Positions 48,033 to 60,000 of a DNA stretch of 64,000 bases are shown here, piece after piece. Both the position numbers and the translations under genes were made by a program. The DNA is from Channallabes apus (Eukaryota; Chordata; Actinopteri; Siluriformes; Clariidae), in assembly GCA_030522415.1 (NCBI GenBank), contig CM060114.1:27966804-28030803 (forward strand), in the 5' to 3' direction. Under the pieces are notes generated by a model. The model was given only the letters and a program-made list of their open reading frames with translations, had not been told where the DNA came from and made no database searches. Every line of letters starts with the position of its first letter. Within the stretch, counting starts at the first letter, position 1.

Positions 48033-51000
48033 GTAAGCAGGGCTGATGAGTGTAAACACTGCCATGTCACATACTGTATCAGAGTCCAAGGTTTCTGTGT
48101 TACAGGAGAGAAGATGGCTTAAAAAAGTTTGGTCTTACCCTCATAATAATAATAATAATAATAATAATAATCATGCACTGAAATAAGGTTGCATGATTTG
48201 ATAAATAAAAAAAATCACAGTGCAGTTATTGTGATTGGACTTTAAACTGTGATGTATAACTTTTTTAAATGTTCTATCCATCTTGTAAGTTCTGTGGTCT
48301 AACAGAGGCTTATGGCGATTAGGGTCCAAGCACGATAGGGTGCGCAGAACGCTCTTGTAAAGGATTTTAAAAAGTAAAAAAAAGTAAGCTTTTTGGGTGT
48401 CTTAAATTTTTTTCAATGACTCATGAAAATTGCCAGACAGGTTGTATTCTGCTGCCATTAGGATGCCTGAGAGTCAGGAGATTTTGCTTCATAGCTCATA
48501 CACAGCACACGAAGCTCGGTACACATTTCGAGCATCTGATGTAATTTGACATAGGGAATTTATACAGTCGTCACCAAACCAGATCTAAAGACATTGAGGA
48601 TGCAACTTTGCGAAGGGATTTTTGATAAATCAAACGGGTCAGCCGTAATGACAGCATAAACTTACGCCAAAAAGTGGTTAATAACTTGAATGCTGTGCCG
48701 GTCCCAAACCCCGATAAAAATGGGAGGAAAATTGCATCAGGAAAGGCATCCGGCGTAAAACCTGTGCCAAGTTGTGTGCAACTGAAAGACTAAAAACAAT
48801 TAGCCTAACCTTCATGTCGTTGGGAGGAGACTGAGGAAAGCCACCAAGCAAGCTCCATGCACACAGACTTACACAGACAGAATCGAACCTGGACTAAGCC
48901 ACCGTGCTGCCCATTAAATGCACTTCTTCTTCTTCTTCTTTGTCTTTCGGCTGTTCCCTTTCAGGGGTCGCCACAGCGAATCATCTGCCTCCATCTAACC
49001 CTATCCTCTGCATCCTTTTCTCTCACACCAACTAACTTCATGTCCTCTCTCACTACATCCATAAATCTCCTCTTTGGTCTTCCTCTAGACCTCCTGCCTG
49101 GCAGTTCCAACCTCAGCATCCTTCTACCAATATATTCACAATCTCTCCTCTGAACATGTCCAAACCACCTTTTATATTTAAACATATATATCTAACATAT
49201 ATCTCCGGGGGGCCGGTAGCCTATCCCAGGAGACGTAGGAGACGAGGCAGGGTACACCCTGGACAAACACATACGCACACACTCACTCACTCATTCACAC
49301 ACTACAGGCAAATTGGGAACACCAGTTAATCTAATCTGCATATCTTTGGACTGTGGGAGGAAACCAGATCATCCGGAGGAAACCCACCAAACACGTGGAG
49401 ATCATTCAAACTCCATGCAGACACGGAGGTGGGGAATCAGACCCAGACCCTGAAGGTGCAAGGCGACAGTGGTAACCACTAAGCCACCGTGCCACCCATG
49501 AAGAGGATGATTGGCAATGTTTATTTATCAACTATTCATTCCTAATATCAAAATTATTAGGAAAAATAAATTATGGACAAACTCTACATAAGTTTCTGAC
49601 CTGTAATAAACTGCTGTTTTTTTATTTTGCAAATAATTATTGCATCGTATTGCAATTTTCAGTTTCCTCTTCCTCAAAGAGCTAAACGTCTTGTTTGTTC
49701 TGCTTCTAAGCAGTTCATACTGCACTAACAACTGAGCATGATGTACTTTATTTGGATTAAGTTCTTGGTACATGGGTGGAATCAGTCTTTTAGACAACCC
49801 TTATAGTAGGTGAGAAAGGACTACCATGTTTGGTGGCACTATTTTGGGTCGGTGGGGACAGTGTTGGTTGTAGTTAAAGGCATAGTTCATGTGTTATCAA
49901 GTCTTTCTTGAATCAATATTGGGATGTCGTTTTACATAAAAAAAAGTGAATCGCTCAGTGGGAGTCCAATCAGATCATGGTCCTGTGGAGACTTTTTTTT
50001 GACACAAGTATTTGCCTGTAAATGAAAAGAAATAGGCCGCATAGTGGCGTAGAGGTTAGCACTGTGGCCTCACACCTCCATGATCAAGGGTTCGAATCTT
50101 GTCTACTGTAGGGTCTGTGTGCATTTGAGGTTACAGTACATGTTCTCCCTGCGTTTGGTGCGTTTCCTCGGGGCAGTCACGTTTCCTCCCACCGTCCAAA
50201 GACGCTAATACTGTAGGTGTTCCCAAATTGCTCAGTGTGTGTCCTGTGATGGATTGGCACCTTATCCAGGATGTACCCCACCTTGTGCCCTGTCTCCTGG
50301 GATAGGCTCTAGGCTCACAACCCTGTACACAGGATAAGTGGTATAGAAGATGCATAAAAATTAAACAGTTGTACTAAATACATTGTAACCTTGAAAGATC
50401 CACCTCGATTTAGCTCAGTGGGACTGCAAACGGTTCATACTGTATTGTATGCGTCTCAGCTTAATTTTTGAAAGCATCTTTGCACATAACAAGGGTTGTG
50501 GAGTTTGGCTTCAAAAACTTACATTGTACTAGCCTTCCGGGTGACTTTAGGTGATGGAAAATTTATACTGTAACGACCAAGAGCTATTTGCATTGTTCTT
50601 GTATTCGCCTCAATTTTGATTTAAGGCAGACTTGAAAACTATCCCTTTAGTTTTCAAGTCCAGGCAGACTTCTGATCAAAAGGTCATGAGTTCAAATTTC
50701 AATGCCGCCCCTGCTAAACAGGAAATTAGATAAATGTGAGTCAGTGCCATACAGCAGGTGTAAAGGGCTTTATCGCAGGTGTGGTGGGAATTACCTGAAT
50801 GCCTTTGCCCTTGCGCATGCATGGCTTCAACAAATACATCAAGTGATTACATGACGCTTGATTGACATAAATGCTTTGAAAAACATCTTGGTGCTATGTG
50901 TGTAATACACAACATGGCTAAAGGGCAGTGGTGGCTCAGAGGGCTAAGGCACTGGGTTACTGATCGGAAGATCAGCGGTTCGATCCCCATCTCCACCATG

Positions 51001-54000
51001 TTGCCACTGTTGGGCCCTTGAGCAAGGCTCTTAACCCTAACTGCTCCAGGGGCGCTATATCATGGCTGACCCTGCGCTCTGACCTCAGTTACGCTGGGAT
51101 ATGCGAAGAAGGAATTTCACTGTGCTGTAATGTATACGTACAGTATGTGACAAATAAAGGCTTAATTTATTATTTTTATTTTTTTAAGGTATGTTGACAT
51201 TTACACTTATATGTGCCTTTCTGAAACTCCCTTCCCTGTAGTTAAATCAGCCAATTGAATAGTATATCAGAAAAGAACAGCATATCAAGGCCCATATGAG
51301 CAAATCCAGCTCCATGTACGTGATGTACTACAGTACGGTGGTGTGAAAGACCTTGAGTGTCCTGCCCAGAGCCCTTACCCTCACAACACCATTGTGATGA
51401 GCTCAACACCTCAGGCCTCCTTGCCTGACATCAGTAATGCTGATTAAACATTGATTTCTTTTGCCCTGTAGACGAGGATGCCGTTTTTGTCATGACCTGC
51501 AGACTGTGCAAAATGCCCAGGTCCTTCAGAAACATGGACTGAGTCAGCTGGACAGAAGTGAGCTCTGTACCTTACTACTCCAGAGTGACCCCAGCATCCT
51601 ACCTCCAGTAAATATTCATACCTTTCTGTTTTACTCATAGTTTATAGTGTTTTATTAACATTTCGAACACATTCCCGTTAGCATGCTTAGCGCCATTCGA
51701 AATTTAGAGGCCAGTCATGAAAGGTGAAAATGAATGTGGTCAAGCATTAAGTAATTCACTTCACTATAATAAATCAACTTTCATTCAATTTTAATAGGCA
51801 ATGGGCCCTTTCACACTTCAGGGTTTTTGCTGCTAGAAATAGTCTTAACTTAGATGAAGTTAGAAATAGTCTTAACTTAGATGAACCTAGATGAACACCA
51901 TTCTCATATATGAGAATTTTTTTGGAAAAACTTCAAATAAATTATCAGAATTAATACAAACGCTGCACTACAAAAAAAAAATCACATAACACGGAGAAAT
52001 ACATTTAGCAAATATTTAATAAGAATAGGAATATATTTATTGTCTGTACACTGAGTATAAAAATTTTTTGTATGGCCTCTTAGGAATAAGAAAATGAATA
52101 GGCAAATGAAGAGCAGCATGTACACCAGCGCTTCAAAGTTTAAGTCTTTGTGATGAACATCAGAGATTGGAAGTTTAGTCTCTGTAGTTCTGATGAAAAT
52201 CAGAGAATTAACTTCAAAGCTAAGATGTTTATAAAAACTACAGAGACTAAAGTTTTAGTCTCTGTATTTTTGATGAGATTTGAAGTTTAGTGTCTGTCAT
52301 TTTTATGAACATCAGAGATTTGAACCTTAGTCTTTGTAGTTTTGATAAACATCATAGATTTAAAGTTTAGTTTCTGTAGTTTTGAGGAACAAAGATTTTA
52401 AGTTAGTCTAATTTTTAATTAATAGTTTTGACAAACATCATACCTTTGAATTTTAGTCTCTGTAGTTGGGACAAATGTAAGCACTTTAAAGTTTAGTCTC
52501 TAGATAGTGTTTTCACCATCTAAGATGATGTGAACCATGTTTTCACTGTGAGCTTAATTAATCAAATGGCAGTGTTTCTGTGCTAACTAAACGTACAGTA
52601 TGTAAGGCCTAAAGTAAATCATTTTGTCCTGCATCTACATACTGACCCGCAAAAGTTATTGGATCTAACTAATCTTAGATCAAGTGATTTATATAACAGA
52701 AAGCCTTCATAATTATTTTTTATGTTTAGATTCTATGTCTGACGGTATTTTTTACCTGAGAAAGCCACGCTAACTGTAGCATTTTCTGCTAGGTGTGCTA
52801 TTCCTATAACAATGGCACGGGACTGTATGGGCGATGCGAAGCCGGAGGGGACTGCAAACGGCTGCACATCTGTGAGAAGTACCTGAGAGGCCCATGTCAG
52901 TGTCCACGCGCGCATGATTTTTATGAACCCCATCCGCTAAAAACGTTGCAGGACAGAGGTGTTCCTTCTGAGCTTCTGCCATCTATGAAGCCTTCATACT
53001 CAAACATTGAGGCCTTACGACTAAATGCCAAGTACGGTGGTAAAGTTCAGGAGAACAGCGGACAGACATTCACCAGGAATGGCAATCGGCATAACCAGAC
53101 ATCGGCTAATGCTAATGCTACGGGTGGTAGTGGAGGTCCCAGGACCCCTAAGAATTCTCAAAACTCTCAAGGTAATTTAAAGCATGCGTATCAGATTACA
53201 CAGTTTGTGTTGGACACCCTGTATAAAGCCTAATTAAAAATATCATGTATAGCACTGTAGGTGAATTAGTTAAATGAATCTAAGATAAAAACAAATGGAC
53301 AGTTACAATTACTCAAGACATTTAAGACAGACTATACGACGAATATAAAATATTATAAATGCATAATAGTATACGATAGAGTCAGGTGTACATTACTACT
53401 GTAATAATATCAGGTATACCTACAGTAATTACTGCTAGTCTTGCTTCAAACTCGGCTTTAGAAAAATTCACACTTGCATTCAGATTTTTTATTGGACATC
53501 TCTAATGCATAAACAGTTTGGTTTGTTATTTATGGTTTATTTCTATGTTTTATATCATCTCACATTAGTTATTTCTCCAAATGAACAAAGCACTCCCTCT
53601 TTGTTCCTGCCAAAGTGGAGTGTTGGATAAGGGTAAAGTTACCATGATTAGCCGCTAAGCCTCCAACCAGACACCTGTCCTGAGGAAGTGAGAAAAAACA
53701 ACACCTAGGACAAAATACGGAACACTCTACATATTATTGTGTTCCTGGTTAGGAATAGAGTATACAGTAGGCCTGTATACAGAATACCAAACTACTGTAC
53801 ACTGAGGTCAGTATGTAAGTTTAAGAAACTTTATGCGTTATCATAGGCAAAACACCTCTTCACCATAATTTCCACCATAATTAATTCAGAAAGGAAGTTT
53901 TCAATCTGTGCCAGGTTGAACGGCTTGTATTCCAAGGAAAGATAACGTTGCTGCATTAGTAGTATAAGTGTTATCAGTATACTTTGATTAATTAAGCAGT

Positions 54001-57000
54001 ATCACAGGATAGGGAGTGCTGTTGTGCTGGATATCAGTATGGCTGTGATGCCGTCGTAGGCAGGAGAAGGAGGAGGCAGCCCGAGTCCCTAATAACCAGC
54101 ACAACAAACAATAAAACAAAGCTAGTTTGTACAATCCATTGTTCCACACTCCACAAGTAGTGCCCTTGATCAGGGGTTAGATAGCGATTTGGGATTCAGC
54201 CTTGTGTTAGAAGTTAGTTAGCTTTGTAGCTTGTCTTAGGCATCAATAATACAACACAGGCACAATTCGAAACATGCTAAAAAACAAAAAAACATACACT
54301 TGAGCTCATGGTATTCATGGTAACCCTGGGTATTCACAAGAACACAAAGTATAACCGTTTACTGAAAATTAGTTTCCTTGTGTTTTGTCAGAGAAAAAGG
54401 AGATCTGTATGTACTTTGTCAAAGGACACTGCAGGAACGGAGGTAAGACTAGAATCCATTACAGACATTTTTTCCCGATGATGATTAACAAAGATGACAG
54501 AATGTAAACTCATTTAATGTAAACTGAATTGTAATCATGTCCCTGGCAGATAGATGCTTTAGAGAGCACTCCAGAGTGCCGTATAAATGGGAGGTGAAGG
54601 AGGGACTCCGCTGGGTAGCTCTTCCTGACAACGAGGGCATAGAGAAAGATTACTGTGACCCAGCTAAAACATACTGGTAATATACTATATACTCTGAAGT
54701 GTAAATGTGAAATTTAGTTTGACAGATTGATGACTGGCTTTCATTTGTTTTTGTAGTTTTATAATATTATTGACAATTTAATATGGTTGTTACTATAAAA
54801 TTATTTATGGTTTAATTAGTGCTGCACAGTAAATCACATAAAAATGCAATTATTTAAACTCAAAATGCTGAAAGGTTTTACAGGTAATATATGCATCCTC
54901 GCAGCTGAAAGACTAACAACAATATGCGCATAGACAGGAGTTTATGTAGAGCTTATCAATAATTTATTGTTTAAATGTTTAAAGTCTCAAAATAAAATAA
55001 ATGATTGACTTTTTTTTTTTTGCTTCATATTCAGTGACTTTTGTACATAAACTTGGGTAACAATTTCATTCATTCATTCATTCATTTTCTATACCGCTTA
55101 ATCCTGTGTTCAGGGTCGCGGGGGGCCTGGAGCCTATCCCAGGAGACTTCGGGCACTAGGCGGGGTACACCCTGGACAGGGTGCCAATCCATCGCAGGGC
55201 ACACACACACATACACACACTCACACACCCAATCACACACTACGGGCAATTTAGGAACGCCAATTAGCCTAACCTGCATATCTTTGGACTGTGGGAGGAA
55301 ACCGGAGTACCCGGAGGAAACCCACCAAGCACGGGGAGAACATGCAAACTCCATGCACACAGAGACGGGAATCGAGCCTGGCCGGGGAATCGAACCCAGA
55401 CCCTGGAGGTGCAAGGCGACAGTGCTAACCACTACACCACCGAGCCGCCATGGTAACAATTTCAATGATGCTAATTTTCTGGGGGTTGAAATCGCTGGGG
55501 TCAAATTGACCGAATGGATAAAAGATGTTCGTACATTTGAAGGTAACAGGAGGGTTAAAGTGATAATTTGGCCAATTATTTGGTATTAGCCTAGATGAAT
55601 ATGTTTGAATGCTAAATTATACATTTAATAGATGTGAGATGTGAACCTAGGCCTAGCACCAATATGTAATAAACAACATGTTTACAGGGTTAAAAACAAA
55701 CAAACAAGAAGTTATGATTTACAGTACCAGCTTTGAAAGGGCACCTGTTAAGTGAAATTTGAATACAGCAACAGGTTTTGTAACCCATTTTAAAGCTAGT
55801 ACTGTATATCATGACTTTTTGTTTACAATCAAAACATGATGGGTTGGTGGAGAAGAATTTCCTGCTTTCTGTATTTTTCCCATTTTTATATTGTCCAGGG
55901 CTTAAACAAGCCAGTTAGATTTTTTTCCCATCATGCACAGAGATACACTACCAGTCAAAAGTTTGGAAACAACTTCTAACTCCATGGTCTTTCCTGATTT
56001 TTATTTCTTTCCACACTGTAAAACAATACCGACGGCATTCAAAAATATACAATAATCTAATTTGAAAAGTTGATATTGCTATGTGTCTGCTACTTATGAT
56101 CTGTAAATCCTTCATAACGCTTCACGGTTTTGCAAATGCATCTCACAATACTGTTCTTACAGGAACTATTCCGGAACAGCTGACATTCCTGACATTCTAC
56201 TAACTGTTATTGTTGTTACTTAATTACCTAATGCAATGTGTGTTATTTTGGAATCTCCAGTATTGTTCTAGAATGTGGGGGAAAAAAATCACCAAACAAA
56301 AACATTGAAGTAGAAGATGTGTCCAGAAGGTGTGACTTTTGACTGGTACTGTAGCTGTGTATTATTATATACTCCCCTAGACCACTTCATCAGGAACTCG
56401 TGTGCACTTTTCTTCCCTTCTGGTGTTTAATGTGAATGTTAACTGAAGCTCTTGACCTTCTTATCTGCGTGATTTTATGCATTGTGCTGCATCCATGTGA
56501 TCAGCTGATCAGATAACTGCATGAATAAGCAGGAGTTCCCTTATGATGTGGTTGGTGAGTGTAAATATACCTAGACTGTAGGTGAAGTACAGCATGACTA
56601 TTATTTTGACTAATTAGTCATTAATCAGATAGTAGTCTATTGGACAGCTTTTCTGCAGCACAGACACATTTATTTAGAACCCAATCAATTTAGGCTATGT
56701 TATTATCACAGTTGCGTAAATGATGATAAACAGGCAGACATGGTTCCCTGGTGGATTAGTAGCATTTGGCACTCTCACCAAATCCCAGTAAAGGAAACAA
56801 GCCCAGCCACTGGGGAGTTGAACAAGTTAATCCCAATCCCAAGCCTGGATAAAGCGCAGCATCTGGCGTAAACCTGTGCCGGGTAAAAATGCAGACCTTC
56901 TGATCCGCAGTGGCAACCCATCGAAGTAGCCAAAAGAGGAACAACATTTAAGAAACTACTAACTGACTGACATTTTATTTACAAGTGGTTTTAAACTTGC

Positions 57001-60000
57001 ATGAGGGAATCCATTCATTCATGCATGATCTATATCATTTGTCCTATACAGGATCACGGCACTAAAAGTGGCAATAAATTGCAGAGCACACATTCACACA
57101 CCTACTCACACACTACGGCCAATTTAGGCATGCCAGTTAGCCTACGATGCATGTCTTTGGAAACCCATCAAGCATGGGGACAACATGCAAATTCCATGCA
57201 CACAGACGCGAGGCGGGACACCAGGCAATCATTTCGACTATGTTTATTATTCTTTATTTTTTTTGTCTGTTGAAGCTCTGGAGTCTACTTCGATACAATG
57301 ATGCGTGGCTGTGATGCCGTGCGGCGTCTCTCGACGGTCTCCTCCGTGATCCAGCCCAATTATATCCTCACCACCAGTTGGGCGTGGTACTGGGAGGATG
57401 AGTACGGCAACTGGATCCAGTATGCATTGGCAGTAAGTAACAGAAACGGGTAAAGTAATGTTCATGCAGGAGTGGGATGAAGGATATACCAGTACAATCA
57501 CATAGTATAATTAAAACATCACGTTGGTTATACCGCTATACTGTACTGAGTGAAATGTATGTACTGTAGGTAAGTAAGTAGTGTAGCATAGTATTAAAAG
57601 AACAGATTTAAGTGAGCTTAAACTGTAAATTTAAAAAGTCCTAAAGACTAAAATGCAAGACTGAAATTAGGGGATAGATCTGATGCTCTGATGATCAGAA
57701 TTACTTCGATTAGCGTTTTTGGGGCCAATCACTGATTACAGAAATCAGAATCGACTGATACTGATTGCTGATGATGGGTATGTGGGGATTATTGGGATCT
57801 TCCATATAAAGTGTTCTACGTATTTATTGTGTGGTATTGTTTATTTATTTGCTATTTTAAGCTGTAAGAAAAACTATTCTAAACAACAGTGTACAGATAC
57901 AATTAGGATCTGAGAAAGAATCATAAATTTCAAACATTTATTTATCGGAAGGCAACATACAGTATGCAACATGTTCCCTTCTCCTATTATTTCATGTAGA
58001 TTATAAAGAAACTAGCATAAAGCGCCTCACACACCAAAATGCTTATCTAAAATGCAACATAAGAAGAGTTACCATGGCCCTTTTGGCTGCTTCTCTGATT
58101 AATGTTCTCCTGTCAGTTTAGGCGGAGGGTTGCCGTTGCGCCATACTCTTTCTATTTTTGTATGCTGGATTGAAATGTACTCTGTGAGATGTTCAAAGCT
58201 TGGGATATTTTTATATAACCTAACCCTGCTTTAAACTACTCCACCACTAAATCCCTGACCTGTCTGGTGTGTTCCTTATGCTCCAAGATACTGTTTATTC
58301 ACTAAAGGTCTCTAAGGGCTTCGCAGAACAGCTGTATACTGAGATTAAATTACACACAGGTGGACTTTTGGATTGTGGAAATTACTCATTAGGTGACTTC
58401 TAAAGGCTGGATTTTAGTTAGGTGTATCAGCAGAAAGGAGACTGAATACAAATGCACGGCATGTAAAATCACCAATAAAATACATTTACTGTACGTTTGT
58501 GGTTGTAATGTGAGAAAATTGGGAAAAGCTCAAGGTGTATAAATACTTTGCCATTACGGATAACATTTCATATTTAAATTATTCAGTGCTTTGTTATTTA
58601 TTAGCGAATACGTTTTGTTGCATTAAAACTTTTGGGAGAATGTTTTGCATAATGCAAAATTTAGCTCTTTTAAAAGAGACTACCGGCATGTTGTGGTGGC
58701 TGTCAACTCTTGTATTTTACGTTGTTACAATAGTATCGGTATATGTAATGGGTCCGTTGAGAAACAACAGATCTGTAAAAATTAAGTGATTATTGGTTGA
58801 TTTCGATTAGCGGCTAATTGATCGGAGCACTCTTAACTAAAATTATACCGAAGTCCATCAAGTCCATCTTGGTGTATTTTTTACACTATTCCTTCTCTAA
58901 TGTTACAGTATATGTTTCTCCCCAGCACTGGATCTCTGTGAATGTATGAAATAAACAGGATAGTGTCTTCTTTTTTTTTCTCCCCTATTTCTAACAAACC
59001 AATGCTCTATTACAGTATGTCCGTAGCTGTTTTTGAACATAAAGCATGTGATTCTCGTTCAGGCCGGAGGTCACAACTCGGCTTCAATCACCAGCGAGGA
59101 ATTGGAACAGAGATTTACACAGGACAATAAAGCAGAGATGGAGTTCACGGCTGGCTCACAAACATACACACTCAGCTTCCAAGGTACCACCTCATTCCCA
59201 CACATTGTTTGTATGGTGTAGTAGAAGTACTGTATAACACAAATAACGTGTGTAGTACTGTAGGAGGTCAAGACAATATGAAAAGTTGGAAATCACACAA
59301 CATTATATTATAGCTTTTTGGATAACTCAATATATTTAAGTTCTTTATACACCAATAGAATGTTTTTGTATGTCAGTAATATTTTTCAAACCAGAAACCC
59401 TCTAATAGGATGTTTCATATTAATGACAGAAGTGGCAGGCTGAATTTAACAAACTTTTCACTGCAATAGAAACACCTCTGCCCAATTAGAATGCAGCTTG
59501 TTGGAACATCACTCATCATTTTGCAACATTGTAATGAAATTTGCATGGTGCGCCTATGAGCTAAATCTTTTCATACAGTACATTCATTAAAGTAGTGTGC
59601 AGCTGGGATGGGAATCACCAGTGACCACCCGATACAATATTATATTGTCCTTCTGTACAGTAATTATCACTAACCCCCCAGTCTCTAGGATTAAGATGAT
59701 ATTTTACTTCAGCCAGTCATTGCTCTAAATTGACTTGCTCTCTGAGAAAAATTGACAATTTTTTATTTTTTTTTGTTATGAAGAAGAAATTGACAAAAAT
59801 AATGAAGGAAAGAATGAGTCATCTGCATAATGATGCTATAAAAAGCACATTGAGATCGGGTATCAAGGGAGAACAAAAGAGGACCAAGTACTGAGCCTTG
59901 TGGGACACCGGTGGAGAGTCTGCATAGGGCAAATGTGGATTCTGTCAGTTAATCCCATACGACTGACCTTTTAGTTTGAAGGCAAACCATTTCCATGTCC

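Noticed and set aside
50645..50780. Possible third SINE with a GGTCATGAGTTCAAATTTC B-box-like motif
   Set aside because: Only one weak box and no recognisable body or tail.
55041..55589. 182-codon frame in parp12 intron 5
   Set aside because: It is the family A SINE read through; the same false peptide ([12 protein letters not shown]) appears at every SINE copy.
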